Source: Bradyrhizobium sp. CCBAU 53421
GTDB lineage: Bacteria > Pseudomonadota > Alphaproteobacteria > Rhizobiales > Xanthobacteraceae
Length of the DNA: 64,000 bases
Direction: 5' to 3'
Assembly (NCBI RefSeq): GCF_015291625.1
Contig: NZ_CP030047.1
Coordinates: 3,038,001-3,102,000, forward strand
Shown here: piece after piece, positions 44,672-53,749 of the stretch
How positions within the stretch are numbered: position 1 is the first letter of the stretch
Layout: each line of letters starts with the position of its first letter
Translations under genes and position numbers: made by a program
The notes under the pieces: model-generated
Seen by the model: only the letters and a program-made list of their open reading frames with translations
Told to the model about the DNA's origin: nothing
The model's database searches: none

Positions 44672-45634
44672 ATGTCAAACACTACTGCTCGCGCGCGCGC
44701 CGGCCAGGACCGGGCAACCCTCTATAACGAAATTACCGACAAGATCATTGCCGAGCTTGAGGCCGGACGCGTCCCCTGGGTTCAGCCCTGGGGTACGGCC
44801 GCAGCGAAAGCGCCGTTGGCCATGCCGAAAAATGCCTCGACTAATCGGCAATACAGTGGCGTGAACATCCTCATTCTCTGGGGAGCCGTGATCGAACGCA
44901 GATTCACCGGGCAAAGCTGGCTCACTTTCCGCCAGGCGCTCTCGCTTGGTGGTCACGTTCGCAAAGGAGAGCGCGGTACCACCGTTGTCTACGCGGATCG
45001 TTTCGTGCCGAATGACGAAAGGCGACGCGCCGCCGAGACCGGCGAAGACGCCCAGGCGATTCCATTCCTCAAACGATTTACCGTTTTCAACGTCGATCAG
45101 TGCGCAGATCTGCCTGACGAGATTGCCACCGCTGCGCCGCCACCGCCGGCTGGCCTCATCGAACCTACGGTCGACGCCTTGATCAAGGCCAGCGGAATTC
45201 CATTTCGGATTGGTGGAGATCGCGCATTCTATGCCACAGCCGAAGACTATGTTCAGGTCCCGCCGCCGCAGGCCTATTTCGAGCCCATCAACTGGCATCG
45301 CACCGCGCTGCATGAACTCGGTCATGCGACCGGGCATCCCTCGCGCCTCAATCGCGACCAGAGCGGATCCTTCGGTTCGAAGAAATATGCCTTCGAAGAA
45401 CTGGTCGCCGAGTTAAGTTCCGCGTTCAGCTGCGCCTCGCTCGGGATCGTGCCGACCGTGCGCCATGCCGACTATATCGGCTCCTGGCTTGACGTTCTGC
45501 GCGAAGACAATCGGGCCATCGTGCGTGCCGCATCGCAGGCGAGCAAGGCCGCGGACTATTTGCTCGGCTTCGTTCCCGGGTCCATTGGGCCCGCGTCGCT
45601 GGATTCGGCTGTCGCCGATCACGAGGCGGCGTGA
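44672..45634 (+). CDS. ardC: ArdC-type anti-restriction protein
   Basis: The 320-residue protein has an N-terminal ssDNA-binding (DUF1738-like) domain, about 10-140 (YNEITDKIIAELEAGRVPWV, QYSGVNILILWG, VRKGERGTTVVYAD). A zinc metallopeptidase-like domain with HExxH in RTALHELGHATGHPSRL and the downstream Glu in FEELVAELSSAF follows. ArdC proteins protect incoming plasmid DNA from host restriction. It is the first gene of the plasmid/ICE-type backbone here and shares its leader hairpin with the next gene. An anti-restriction gene close to a defence island is notable. Confidence 0.85.
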   Translation: MSNTTARARAGQDRATLYNEITDKIIAELEAGRVPWVQPWGTAAAKAPLAMPKNASTNRQYSGVNILILWGAVIERRFTGQSWLTFRQALSLGGHVRKGERGTTVVYADRFVPNDERRRAAETGEDAQAIPFLKRFTVFNVDQCADLPDEIATAAPPPPAGLIEPTVDALIKASGIPFRIGGDRAFYATAEDYVQVPPPQAYFEPINWHRTALHELGHATGHPSRLNRDQSGSFGSKKYAFEELVAELSSAFSCASLGIVPTVRHADYIGSWLDVLREDNRAIVRAASQASKAADYLLGFVPGSIGPASLDSAVADHEAA

Positions 45635-45649
45635 TGCTTGGCCTCGCGC

Positions 45650-45730
45650 GAGAGTGAGAGGAGGGAGGCTGTTCGCGACGGGTTGGAAGCCGAGAGAGAG
45701 TCTCACGGCCGCCCGTCGTGGAGAGCCAAA
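45650..45730 (+). promoter_or_regulatory. Structured leader of parB, like that of ardC
   Basis: A purine-rich box (GAGAGTGAGAGGAGGGAGG, 45650-45668) is followed by a hairpin at 45673-45721. TCGCGACGGG pairs with CCCGTCGTGG, and inside it GCCG-GAGA pairs with TCTC-CGGC (about 45688-45710). The Shine-Dalgarno GGAGAG starts inside the last two stem bases, and ATG follows 9 bases after the hairpin. Sequence differences from the ardC leader keep base pairing. Confidence 0.6.
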
Positions 45731-47851
45731 ATGACGAAAGCCGTACAAAAGATCACGCTGTCGCCTTCCCGGGACATTCCGTTTAACAAGCTCGTGCTCA
45801 GCCAGTCGAACGTTCGACGCGTCAAGGCCGGTGTCTCGATCGAGCAGCTAGCCGAGAGCATCGCGCAGCGTACGCTTCTGCAAAGTCTGAGCGTCCGGGC
45901 CGTCGCTGATGCAGATGGCAACGAGACCGGCATGTTCGAGGTGCCGGCGGGCGGCAGGCGCTATCGGGCTCTCGAGCTCCTGGTGAAACAGAAGCGCATG
46001 ACGAAGACGCAGGCGGTTCCGTGCGTCGTCCGCGAGGGCGGCATCGCAGAAGATGACTCGCTCGCGGAGAATGACGAACGGGTCGGTCTGCATCCGCTGG
46101 ACCAGTTCCGGGCATTCAGGACTCTGACTGATGCTGGCCTCAGCGAGGAAGATATCGCAGCGCGCCATTTCGTGCCCCCGGCGATCGTCAAGCAACGCCT
46201 GCGGCTGGCGTCGGTGTCGCCGAAGCTGCACGATGTGTATGCCGAAGACGGCATGACTCTCGAACAGCTGATGGCGTTCTCCATCACGGGCGACCAGGCT
46301 CGCCAGGAGCAGGTCTGGGAGAACGCCTGTCGCTCTGGCCATGACGAGCCCTACCAAATCCGCCGAGCGTTGACCGAAAATACCGTCCGCGCCTCGGACC
46401 GTCGTGCTCGCTTCGTTGGCGTTGACGCCTACGAGAAGACAGGCGGCGCCGTCGAGCGCGACCTCTTTCAGCATGATGATGGCGGCTGGCTGCAAGACGT
46501 CGCGCTGCTCGATCGGCTCGTTAGCGAAAAACTCACCGCTGAGGCCGAGACCATCGCTAAGGAAGGATGGAAGTGGATCACGGTTGCCGTGGATTTCCCC
46601 TTCGGTCATGCCACGGGCCTTCGGGAACTCGATGGCAAACCTGCCGATCTCACCGCGGAGGAGCAGGCGACCATTGACGCCCTCAACGCCGAGCATGCCA
46701 AGCTGGAATCCGACTACCAGGACGCCGACGAGCTGCCCGATGACGTCGATCAGCGCCTCGGTGAAATCGAGGCGGCACTGGCGGCATTCGAAGACCGGCC
46801 GATGCTTTACGAACCGACGGAGATCGCCCGAGCTGGTGTCTTCGTCAGTATTGATTCCGAAGGACGGCTCTCGGTGGACCGCGGCTATGTCCGCCCCGAG
46901 GATGAAGCGCCGCAGGAGGATGCGGCCGTCGGGCAGGACGCCCATACATCGTCGAGCGGCGGTCAAGGGTCTAGCAATCCCGGTGTGCAGCGGACGGCCA
47001 TCTCGGTTGCTGGCGGTGCTGCTGATGCGGAGGATGATGACGAGGATGCCGCGCGACCGCTGCCGGACCGTCTCATCATCGAGCTGACGGCGCATAGGAC
47101 GCTGGCGTTGCGCGATGCGCTGGCAGAAAATCCTGCGATCGCGTTCCAGGCGGTGCTGCATAACTTCGTGCTGACGGCCTTTTACCGGTTCGCATCGTCC
47201 GGAAGCTGCCTTGAGATCGGCCTCCGCACGCCGAACTTTCCCGCTCAAGCCCCGGGCCTGCGGGAGAGCGCGTCCGCGAAGGCCGTCGAGGCGCGGCATG
47301 AGTCCTGGAAAGCACGGTTGCCGAAGGGCGAGAACGATCTTTGGGATGCGCTCACAACCCTAGACGGCGCCGCTCAGGCGTCCCTGCTCGCGCACTGTGC
47401 GTCATTTGCGGTCAACGCGCTGTACGAGCCAGCCAACCGCTACAATCAGGGCCGTGTCTCTGCCCACGGTGTCCGCACGCGCCTCGACCAGGCCGATGTG
47501 TTGGCGCGCGCGGTCGGGCTCGACATGGTGCAGGCCGGCTGGCGACCGACCGTCGACAACTATCTCGGCCGAGTCACCAAGCCTCGCATTCTGGAGGCGG
47601 TGCGGGAAGCCAAGGGCGAGCCGTCCGCACAACTGATCGACCATCTGAAGAAGGCTGAGATGGCAAAGGAGGCCGAGCGCTTACTCGATGGTTCGGCCTG
47701 GTTGCCGGAGCCGCTGCGCCTTGTCGATCCCGATGCAGCGCCGGTGGTGCAGGAGGGCGAAGCGGGCCCGCTGCCCGAATTCCTCGCCGACGAGGAGGAT
47801 CGGGAGAACGCCGGCGACGATGACCCGCAACAGCTGGACGCGGCTGAGTGA
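45731..47851 (+). CDS. Large ParB-like partition/nuclease family protein
   Basis: The 706-residue protein has an N-terminal ParB/sulfiredoxin-like domain (about 15-120: IPFNKLVLSQSNVRRVKAGV, PAGGRRYRALELL, SLAENDERVGLHPLDQFRAF). A KorB/ParB helix-turn-helix region (AARHFVPPAIVKQRLRLASV) and a long C-terminal part of unknown fold with acidic linkers follow. Such large ParB-like proteins are typical of alphaproteobacterial plasmids and ICEs, with a role in maintenance or regulation. ATG 45731 is set by the conserved leader. A hairpin and a terminator follow the gene. Confidence 0.8.
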   Translation: MTKAVQKITLSPSRDIPFNKLVLSQSNVRRVKAGVSIEQLAESIAQRTLLQSLSVRAVADADGNETGMFEVPAGGRRYRALELLVKQKRMTKTQAVPCVVREGGIAEDDSLAENDERVGLHPLDQFRAFRTLTDAGLSEEDIAARHFVPPAIVKQRLRLASVSPKLHDVYAEDGMTLEQLMAFSITGDQARQEQVWENACRSGHDEPYQIRRALTENTVRASDRRARFVGVDAYEKTGGAVERDLFQHDDGGWLQDVALLDRLVSEKLTAEAETIAKEGWKWITVAVDFPFGHATGLRELDGKPADLTAEEQATIDALNAEHAKLESDYQDADELPDDVDQRLGEIEAALAAFEDRPMLYEPTEIARAGVFVSIDSEGRLSVDRGYVRPEDEAPQEDAAVGQDAHTSSSGGQGSSNPGVQRTAISVAGGAADAEDDDEDAARPLPDRLIIELTAHRTLALRDALAENPAIAFQAVLHNFVLTAFYRFASSGSCLEIGLRTPNFPAQAPGLRESASAKAVEARHESWKARLPKGENDLWDALTTLDGAAQASLLAHCASFAVNALYEPANRYNQGRVSAHGVRTRLDQADVLARAVGLDMVQAGWRPTVDNYLGRVTKPRILEAVREAKGEPSAQLIDHLKKAEMAKEAERLLDGSAWLPEPLRLVDPDAAPVVQEGEAGPLPEFLADEEDRENAGDDDPQQLDAAE

Positions 47852-47857
47852 CATAGA

Positions 47858-47881
47858 GCGGGATGGCTCCAGCCATCCCGC
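47858..47881 (+). repeat. Strong 11-bp hairpin after parB
   Basis: GCGGGATGGCT and AGCCATCCCGC pair perfectly around a 2-base loop a few bases after the parB stop. No T-run follows directly. It may protect the mRNA 3' end, with the true terminator just beyond. Confidence 0.6.
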
Positions 47882-47887
47882 GTTGCT

Positions 47888-47923
47888 TGGGGGCCGGTGT
47901 GCAGCGCCGGTCCCATTTTTTTT
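47888..47923 (+). terminator. Rho-independent terminator after parB
   Basis: A GC stem (GGGGGCCGG against CCGGTCCC, with one bulge) is followed by A and eight T. It ends the ardC-parB transcript, so the helicase gene beyond probably has its own promoter within 47924-48031. Confidence 0.7.
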
Positions 47924-48031
47924 GGCGAGCGCTGAGAGGGAGAGTCGGGCCGGGAGGGGTTTGAGCCGTTGGGGTCAGAGAAGAGCGCCTGATGGTTCGA
48001 CCCGTTCCTGCTCTTCGAAAGAAATCCTGTC
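47924..48031 (+). promoter_or_regulatory. Leader of the helicase gene with box and inverted repeat
   Basis: At 47931 lies GCTGAGAGGGAGAGT, closely like the box at 44586 upstream of ardC (GCTGAGAGTAAGAGT). Further on, GAAGAGC (47980-47986) and GCTCTTC (48010-48016) form a perfect 7-base inverted repeat with an inner GGTTCGACC hairpin. It ends 15 bases before the ATG. The stem sequence differs from those of ardC and parB. Confidence 0.45.
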
Positions 48032-48670
48032 ATGACCGAATCTCTCGCGGGCGGCGCTGCCGCCGCGCCGCTCTCGATGCGTGCCGCTGCCACTCTCACC
48101 ACTGCCGCCCTCAAGGCCGCCCGACAGATCTTGACTGATCTCGAACGCGGCCGTCGCATCGATGCCGCAGTCCTGCGTGGCGCCATGGAGGCTGCCTTCG
48201 GTGCCTCGGACGCGGCCGGCGCCTGGAACTGGAAGACCGCCTATGATGTCTGCGAGGCGGCAACCGTTCTCTTCCTTCGCAAGTTCGGTCCGGCCATCCG
48301 CGCCAAGGCTGGCTCGACGGCTGCCATGCTGCCAATGCTCGCGAGAATCGCGAGCTGTCTGCCGACCCATACGCGGCGCTCCGAGGATAGTCAGGCGCTC
48401 CAGCAATTTTCGACGCCGATCCCGCTTGGGCTGGCCGCATGCACCGCAGCCGTCATTACGCCTGCCGACCGCGTTCTGGAGCCATCCGCTGGGACCGGCC
48501 TGCTCGCAATCCTTGCCGAGCTCGCCGGCGGCTCTCTGATGTTGAACGAGTTGGCTGAAGGCCGCGCGGCGCTGCTAGATCATTTGTTCGCCAACGTTGA
48601 GGTCACGCGGTTCGACGCCGCGCAGATTGATGATCATCTCGACGCGATGTTGTGCCGAGCGTCGTTCTGA
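48032..48670 (+). CDS. N-terminal part of split helicase/methylase protein
   Basis: The 212-residue frame contains the SAM-binding motif I of an adenine-specific methylase (VLEPSAGTGLLAILAEL), preceded by FSTPIPLGLAACTAAVI, the entry motif. It ends CRASF after passing the point where the next frame begins (LPSVVLMNPPFS). Removing two bases of TTGTG near 48650 would join the frames into one protein of about 1,430 residues, as seen in related plasmid proteins. Either a frameshift mutation or a programmed coupling splits the methylase between motif I and the catalytic NPPF. Confidence 0.7.
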   Translation: MTESLAGGAAAAPLSMRAAATLTTAALKAARQILTDLERGRRIDAAVLRGAMEAAFGASDAAGAWNWKTAYDVCEAATVLFLRKFGPAIRAKAGSTAAMLPMLARIASCLPTHTRRSEDSQALQQFSTPIPLGLAACTAAVITPADRVLEPSAGTGLLAILAELAGGSLMLNELAEGRAALLDHLFANVEVTRFDAAQIDDHLDAMLCRASF

Positions 48671-51600
48671 TGAACCCGCCGTTCTCCGCGGTAGTGAATG
48701 TCGATCGACGGATGGCGGACGCGGCCTTCCGGCACATCGCTTCGGCGCTCGCGCGCCTTTGCGACGGTGGACGCCTCGTCGCCATCGCTGGCGCGGGCCT
48801 TGCGCCGGATAACCCTACGTGGCTAGAGGCCTTTGTTCGCCTCCAGGCGTGCGGGCGTGTCGTGTTTTCTGCCGCGATCGACGGCGCCGTCTACGCCAAG
48901 CACGGCACCCAGACGGACACGAGGCTGCTCGTTATCGACAAGCTGCCCGCCGCGGATCCGAACGCTTTTCCCGCTTCAGTGGGCATGGCGAGTGATGTAG
49001 CCACGTTGCTTGAGTGGGTGACGCAGCATGTGCCTCCGAGGTTGCCCGTCGCGGCGCCGGTCGTTGCCGACGTCATTCGGCGCCCTGCAATTTCCCGATC
49101 GGCCGGCGCCATTGCACCAAGCCCATCGTCCACTTCCGGGAGCGCGCCGGAAGGTGTGGAACTTGCGTACGAGACCGTCGAATGGTCGCCGCCGGAAGGC
49201 GCCCGCCTCACCGATGCGCTGTATGAGGAGTACGGATTGCAGTCGATCCGTATTCCCGGATCATGCGCACATCCGACCAAGCTCGTGCAATCCGCGGCGA
49301 TGGCGTCCGTTGCGCCACCGAAGCCGTCCTACCGTCCGCGTCTACCTTTAAGTCTGGTGGCGGACGGAGTTCTATCGGACGCCCAGCTCGAAAGCGTCAT
49401 TTATGCGGGCGAGGCGCATTCCGAATTCCTCGCGGGCTCCTGGACGGTCGATACGACGTTTGACGTTGTGGCCGCCGCGCGCGACGACGCAGAGACTGCC
49501 GTCCGCTTTCGCCGCGGCTGGTTCTTGGGTGATGGCACTGGCGCGGGCAAGGGGCGGCAGGTTGCCGGGATCCTGCTCGACAATTGGCTTAAGGGCCGCC
49601 GCCGTGCGGTCTGGATCAGCAAATCCGACAAGCTGATCGAAGATGCGCAGCGCGACTGGTCCGCGCTCGGCATGGAGCGACTGCTCGTTACGCCTCTGTC
49701 CCGCTTTCGCCAGGGCACACCGATCCGGCTATCGGAAGGCATCCTTTTTGCCACCTACGCCACGCTACGCACCGACGAGCGTGGCGAGAAGCTTTCGCGT
49801 GTCGGACAGATCGTTGAATGGTTGGGCTCCGACTTCGACGGAGTGATCGTCTTCGACGAGAGCCACGCCATGCAGAATGCGGTCGGCGGCAAGGGCGAGC
49901 GCGGCGATCAGGCGGCCTCTCAGCAGGGGCGCGCGGGCCTGAGGCTCCAGCACGCCTTGCCCAATGCTCGCGTGGTTTATGTCTCGGCAACAGGCGCCAC
50001 CACCGTCCACAACCTCGCTTATGCGCAACGCCTTGGCCTCTGGGGCGGTGCCGATTTCCCATTCGCCACGCGCGCCGAGTTCGTCGAGGCAATCGAGGAG
50101 GGTGGGGTTGCGGCAATGGAGGTGCTGGCGCGCGACCTCAAGGCGCTCGGTCTCTACGCTGCCCGCTCATTGTCCTATGAGGGCGTCGAGTACGATCTCG
50201 TCGAACACCAGCTTACGCCGGAGCAGGTTCGCATCTACGACGCCTATGCCGACGCGTTCAGCATCATCCATAACAATCTCGACGCGGCGATGCGGGCCGC
50301 CAACATCACCGGCGAAACTGGAACGCTGAACGGGCAGGCAAAATCCGCGGCCCGATCCGCCTTCGAGAGCGCCAAACAGCGCTTCTTCGGCCATCTGCTG
50401 ACCTCGATGAAGACGCCGTCGCTCATCCGATCGATCGACCGCGATCTCGACGCCGGCCATGCCGCTGTCATCCAGATTGTCTCAACGGGCGAAGCGCTGA
50501 TGGAGCGCCGGCTCGCGGAGATCCCGACCGAAGACTGGGGCGACGTCCAGGTCGACATTACCCCGCGCGAGTATGTGCTCGACTATCTCGCCCATTCCTT
50601 CCCGGTCCAGCTCTACGAGCCCTTTACAGACTCGGAGGGCAACCTCTGCTCTCGGCCTGTCTATCGCGATGGCCAGCCGGTTGAGAGCCGGGAAGCCGTC
50701 GCACGTCGCGATCGCCTCATCGAGAAGCTCGCCTCGCTGCCTCCGGTACCTGGGGCGCTCGATCAGGTCGTGCAACGTTTCGGCATCGACATGATCGCCG
50801 AGGTGACCGGCCGTTCGCGCCGTGTCGTGCGCAAGGGCGACCGGCTGGTGGTCGAGAACCGCGCCGGCTCGGCCAACCTCGCCGAGACCTCGGCCTTCAT
50901 GGACGACGTCAAGCGGATCCTCGTGTTCTCCGACGCAGGCGGCACGGGGAGGAGCTACCATGCCGAGCTGTCGGCCCGGAATCGCCGCTTGCGGGTCCAT
51001 TATCTGCTCGAGCCCGGCTGGAAGGCGGATGCTGCGATCCAGGGCCTCGGCCGCACAAACCGGACCAATCAGGCACAGCCGCCGCTGTTTCGTCCCGTCG
51101 CGACAGACGTGAAGGCCGAAAAGCGCTTCCTTAGCACCATTGCGCGCCGGCTCGACACCTTGGGAGCAATTACGCGCGGACAGCGCCAGACCGGAGGGCA
51201 GGGCCTGTTCCGGCCCGAGGACAATCTCGAAAGCCAGTATGGGCGTGACGCGTTGCGTCAACTCTACACACTGCTCGTCCGAGGCAAGGTCGACGGATGC
51301 TCGTTCGAGAAGTTCGAGGATGCGACCGGCCTGAAGCTGACAGATGCCAATGGGCTCAGGGATGACCTGCCGCCGATCACGACCTTTCTGAACAGGTTAT
51401 TGGCGCTCACCATTGACCTACAGAATGTGCTGTTCACCGCCTTCGAGCAGCTCTTGACCGCTCGGATCGAAGGCGCGGTTGCATCCGGCACCTACGACGT
51501 GGGGTTGGAAACCCTCCGTGCCGAGAGCTTTGTCGTCACCGACCGGCGGACGATCTATGACCATCCGGGGACCGGCGCCGAGACCCGGCTGCTCACGGTC

Positions 51601-52350
51601 GCCCAGCGCCAGCGCAATCATCCGGTGAGTCTGGATGACGCTCTTGCTCGTCTTTCCGATCGTCAGGCCGTCCTGCTCGTCAATGAGCGCTCGGGACGAG
51701 CCGCTGTGCAGGTCCCCGCGGCGGGCGTCATGCTCGATGACGGCGAGATCGAGCGGCGCGTCCGTCTGATCCGGCCGATGGATCAGCACACGGTCCCCTT
51801 GACCACCATGGCCGAAAGTCATTGGGACGAAGCGGATCGTGAACGCTTTGCCTCGACCTGGCTGGCGGAGCTTGCCGAGGTGCCCGAGTTCACGGAAAGC
51901 ACGATCCACGTTGTGGCGGGCTTGCTGTTACCGATCTGGAAGCGGTTGCCGAACGAGTCGACCCGCGTCTATCGGCTCCAAACCGATGCGGGCGAACGCA
52001 TCATCGGACGCAAGGTCTCTGCTGTCTGGGTCGCAAGCGTCCTTGCGGCGGACGCGCCTTCGCTGACGCCGGATGCTGCCTTTGCTGCGCTGGTGGAAGG
52101 ACGGACCGTCCTCGATCTAACGGAGGGCCTCCAGCTTCGTCGAGTCCGGGTGATGGGTGCATATCGCATCGAGCTGTCGGGATTCAACGACACGATGCGC
52201 GATCGCCTCCGTGCTTACGGCCTCTTTGGGGAGATCATCTCCTGGAAGCTGCGCATGTTCGTACCCACGGACGCGAGCGGCATTGAGGTCCTGTCGAGGG
52301 TGCTCGACACCTTTCCGGTTACGGGCGTCAGTGAGCGGGAGGCCGCGTGA
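48652..52350 (+). CDS. Strawberry-notch-like helicase with methylase catalytic motif
   Basis: The 1,232-residue frame begins at a GTG with PSVVLMNPPFS, the catalytic motif IV of an adenine methylase. It then carries a superfamily 2 helicase core of the Strawberry-notch type: LGDGTGAGKGRQVAGILLDN (Walker A, about residue 295), VIVFDESHAM (DESH, about 402), and FSDAGGTGRSYHAEL with GLGRTNRTNQAQPP (motif V/VI). The C-terminal third is the SNO C-terminal domain. Such proteins are backbone genes of large alphaproteobacterial plasmids; the in vivo role is unclear. The Toprim gene starts at its stop (TGATG). Confidence 0.8.
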   Translation: MPSVVLMNPPFSAVVNVDRRMADAAFRHIASALARLCDGGRLVAIAGAGLAPDNPTWLEAFVRLQACGRVVFSAAIDGAVYAKHGTQTDTRLLVIDKLPAADPNAFPASVGMASDVATLLEWVTQHVPPRLPVAAPVVADVIRRPAISRSAGAIAPSPSSTSGSAPEGVELAYETVEWSPPEGARLTDALYEEYGLQSIRIPGSCAHPTKLVQSAAMASVAPPKPSYRPRLPLSLVADGVLSDAQLESVIYAGEAHSEFLAGSWTVDTTFDVVAAARDDAETAVRFRRGWFLGDGTGAGKGRQVAGILLDNWLKGRRRAVWISKSDKLIEDAQRDWSALGMERLLVTPLSRFRQGTPIRLSEGILFATYATLRTDERGEKLSRVGQIVEWLGSDFDGVIVFDESHAMQNAVGGKGERGDQAASQQGRAGLRLQHALPNARVVYVSATGATTVHNLAYAQRLGLWGGADFPFATRAEFVEAIEEGGVAAMEVLARDLKALGLYAARSLSYEGVEYDLVEHQLTPEQVRIYDAYADAFSIIHNNLDAAMRAANITGETGTLNGQAKSAARSAFESAKQRFFGHLLTSMKTPSLIRSIDRDLDAGHAAVIQIVSTGEALMERRLAEIPTEDWGDVQVDITPREYVLDYLAHSFPVQLYEPFTDSEGNLCSRPVYRDGQPVESREAVARRDRLIEKLASLPPVPGALDQVVQRFGIDMIAEVTGRSRRVVRKGDRLVVENRAGSANLAETSAFMDDVKRILVFSDAGGTGRSYHAELSARNRRLRVHYLLEPGWKADAAIQGLGRTNRTNQAQPPLFRPVATDVKAEKRFLSTIARRLDTLGAITRGQRQTGGQGLFRPEDNLESQYGRDALRQLYTLLVRGKVDGCSFEKFEDATGLKLTDANGLRDDLPPITTFLNRLLALTIDLQNVLFTAFEQLLTARIEGAVASGTYDVGLETLRAESFVVTDRRTIYDHPGTGAETRLLTVAQRQRNHPVSLDDALARLSDRQAVLLVNERSGRAAVQVPAAGVMLDDGEIERRVRLIRPMDQHTVPLTTMAESHWDEADRERFASTWLAELAEVPEFTESTIHVVAGLLLPIWKRLPNESTRVYRLQTDAGERIIGRKVSAVWVASVLAADAPSLTPDAAFAALVEGRTVLDLTEGLQLRRVRVMGAYRIELSGFNDTMRDRLRAYGLFGEIISWKLRMFVPTDASGIEVLSRVLDTFPVTGVSEREAA

Positions 52351-53411
52351 TGTCCGGCGATGTCTCCGAGCTGGCAGGCCGCCTCGCGCGCGAGGCCGAG
52401 GCGGTGTGCCGACACTATCTCCCCAATGGTAAGCGGGCGGGGCGGTACTGGGTGGTGGGCGACGTCCACAACACCCCGGGCCGCTCGTTGTTTGTGCGGC
52501 TCCAGGAATCGTCGAAGGGCCCCGCCGGCAAATGGACCGATGCCGCGACCGGGGGGCATGGCGATCTCCTCGACATCATCCGCGAAAGCCTTGCCTTGCG
52601 AGACTTCCGCGAGGTCGCCGAGGAGGCGAGGCGCTTTCTGAAGCTGCCTCGCTCTGAGGAGCAATCACTCCCGAGACCCGTTCGTCCAGTCGTGCCGGCC
52701 GGATCGCAAGAAGCAGCCCGTCGACTTTTTGCAATATCCGGTCCGATCGAAGGGACGTTGGTGGAAACGTATTTGCAACGTCGTGGAATAAGCCAAATCC
52801 ACCATGGTGGTAGCCTGCGCTTCCACCCACGTTGCTACTACCGACCGGACGAGCATTTGCCGACTGAAACCTGGCCGGCGATGATAGGCTCTGTCACGGA
52901 CGCCGAGGGACGGATCACCGGCGTGCATCGCACCTGGCTAGATCCACACGGCTTTGATCGCGTGCGGCTCGGCAAGGCCCCGATCGACACGCCACGACGG
53001 GCCATGGGCGACCTGCTTGGTAACGCCGTTCGCTTCGGCGTGGTGGACGACGTGCTCGCTGCGGGCGAGGGGATCGAGACCATGCTGTCGCTGCGTTATG
53101 TACTGCCGACCTTGCCCATGACCGCTGCTCTCTCGGCCAATCACCTCTCAGCCTTGTTGCTGCCGTCTGGCCTACGCCGACTCTATATCGCCCGTGACGC
53201 AGATGCCGCCGGAGATGCCGTACAGGCTATTCTCACCCAGCGCGCAGAAGCCGCCGGCATTGAAGCGATTGCATTGTCGCCCCGGCTGGGCGACTTCAAC
53301 GAAGATCTGCACATCTTCGGCCTCGAGGCCCTCCGAGCAGCGTTGCTACTTCAACTCGTACCGGAGGACGTCGTCCGTTTCCTGCATTCGTCGATGGCAA
53401 CCGCGGAATAG
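52350..53411 (+). CDS. Toprim-domain primase-like protein
   Basis: The 353-residue protein has an N-terminal primase-associated part (NGKRAGRYWVVGDVHNTPGR, then KWTDAATGGHGDLLDIIRES, a CHC2-like region without the zinc Cys set). A middle part contains YLQRRGI and LRFHPRCYYRPDE. A C-terminal Toprim domain (about 240-340: VLAAGEGIETMLSL with the catalytic Glu, LYIARDADAAGDAVQ with the DxD) follows. It probably makes or processes primers in plasmid DNA transfer or replication. Its ATG overlaps the helicase stop. Confidence 0.8.
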   Translation: MSGDVSELAGRLAREAEAVCRHYLPNGKRAGRYWVVGDVHNTPGRSLFVRLQESSKGPAGKWTDAATGGHGDLLDIIRESLALRDFREVAEEARRFLKLPRSEEQSLPRPVRPVVPAGSQEAARRLFAISGPIEGTLVETYLQRRGISQIHHGGSLRFHPRCYYRPDEHLPTETWPAMIGSVTDAEGRITGVHRTWLDPHGFDRVRLGKAPIDTPRRAMGDLLGNAVRFGVVDDVLAAGEGIETMLSLRYVLPTLPMTAALSANHLSALLLPSGLRRLYIARDADAAGDAVQAILTQRAEAAGIEAIALSPRLGDFNEDLHIFGLEALRAALLLQLVPEDVVRFLHSSMATAE

Positions 53412-53749
53412 CCCCGGCAATTCGATGGGCGTCGACAGATCGGTCGCGGTGCGGCCACTGCCGGAAGAGGACGCGACCTCGGCCTTCTAGAGGGCGATCG
53501 GACGGCAAGCGGCTCGGGCCGGCAATGGCCGCGTCCGGCTATTTTCCGCCGCGCGCCGGCAACGAGAAGACACCTTAGCCATCTGGCGAGCGCGCTTTGC
53601 ATCGCGAAGCAAAATAGCCGGCCTCCGCCATCCTCCGCTGCGCTTCGGCCCTCCGCTCCGCTCCGGGTTCTGGCCCGTTCCGCCTGCCGTCTGAGTGATC
53701 GCCACGAAGGCCGCGATGGTCGCGGCCGATCCGGCAAAGGATCACCTCC
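53412..53749 (+). promoter_or_regulatory. Intergenic region with leader hairpins of the DUF2493 gene
   Basis: No gene is visible; a GC-rich, low-complexity stretch of repeated CTCCGCT units fills the middle. Two hairpins precede the ATG. GGCCGCG-ATGGT-CGCGGCC is at 53709-53727, and GATCC-GGCAAA-GGATC is at 53728-53743. The Shine-Dalgarno AAAGGA lies in the 3' arm of the second, so it would be hidden when folded. The first hairpin recurs before the DUF736 gene. Confidence 0.55.

Noticed and set aside
45848..47299. 483-codon minus-strand frame opposite the ParB-like gene
   Set aside because: Shadow frame with no recognisable domain.
53580..53690. Repeated CTCCGCT units before the DUF2493 gene as a tandem repeat array
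   Set aside because: Units are irregular and short; more likely GC-rich low-complexity leader DNA.
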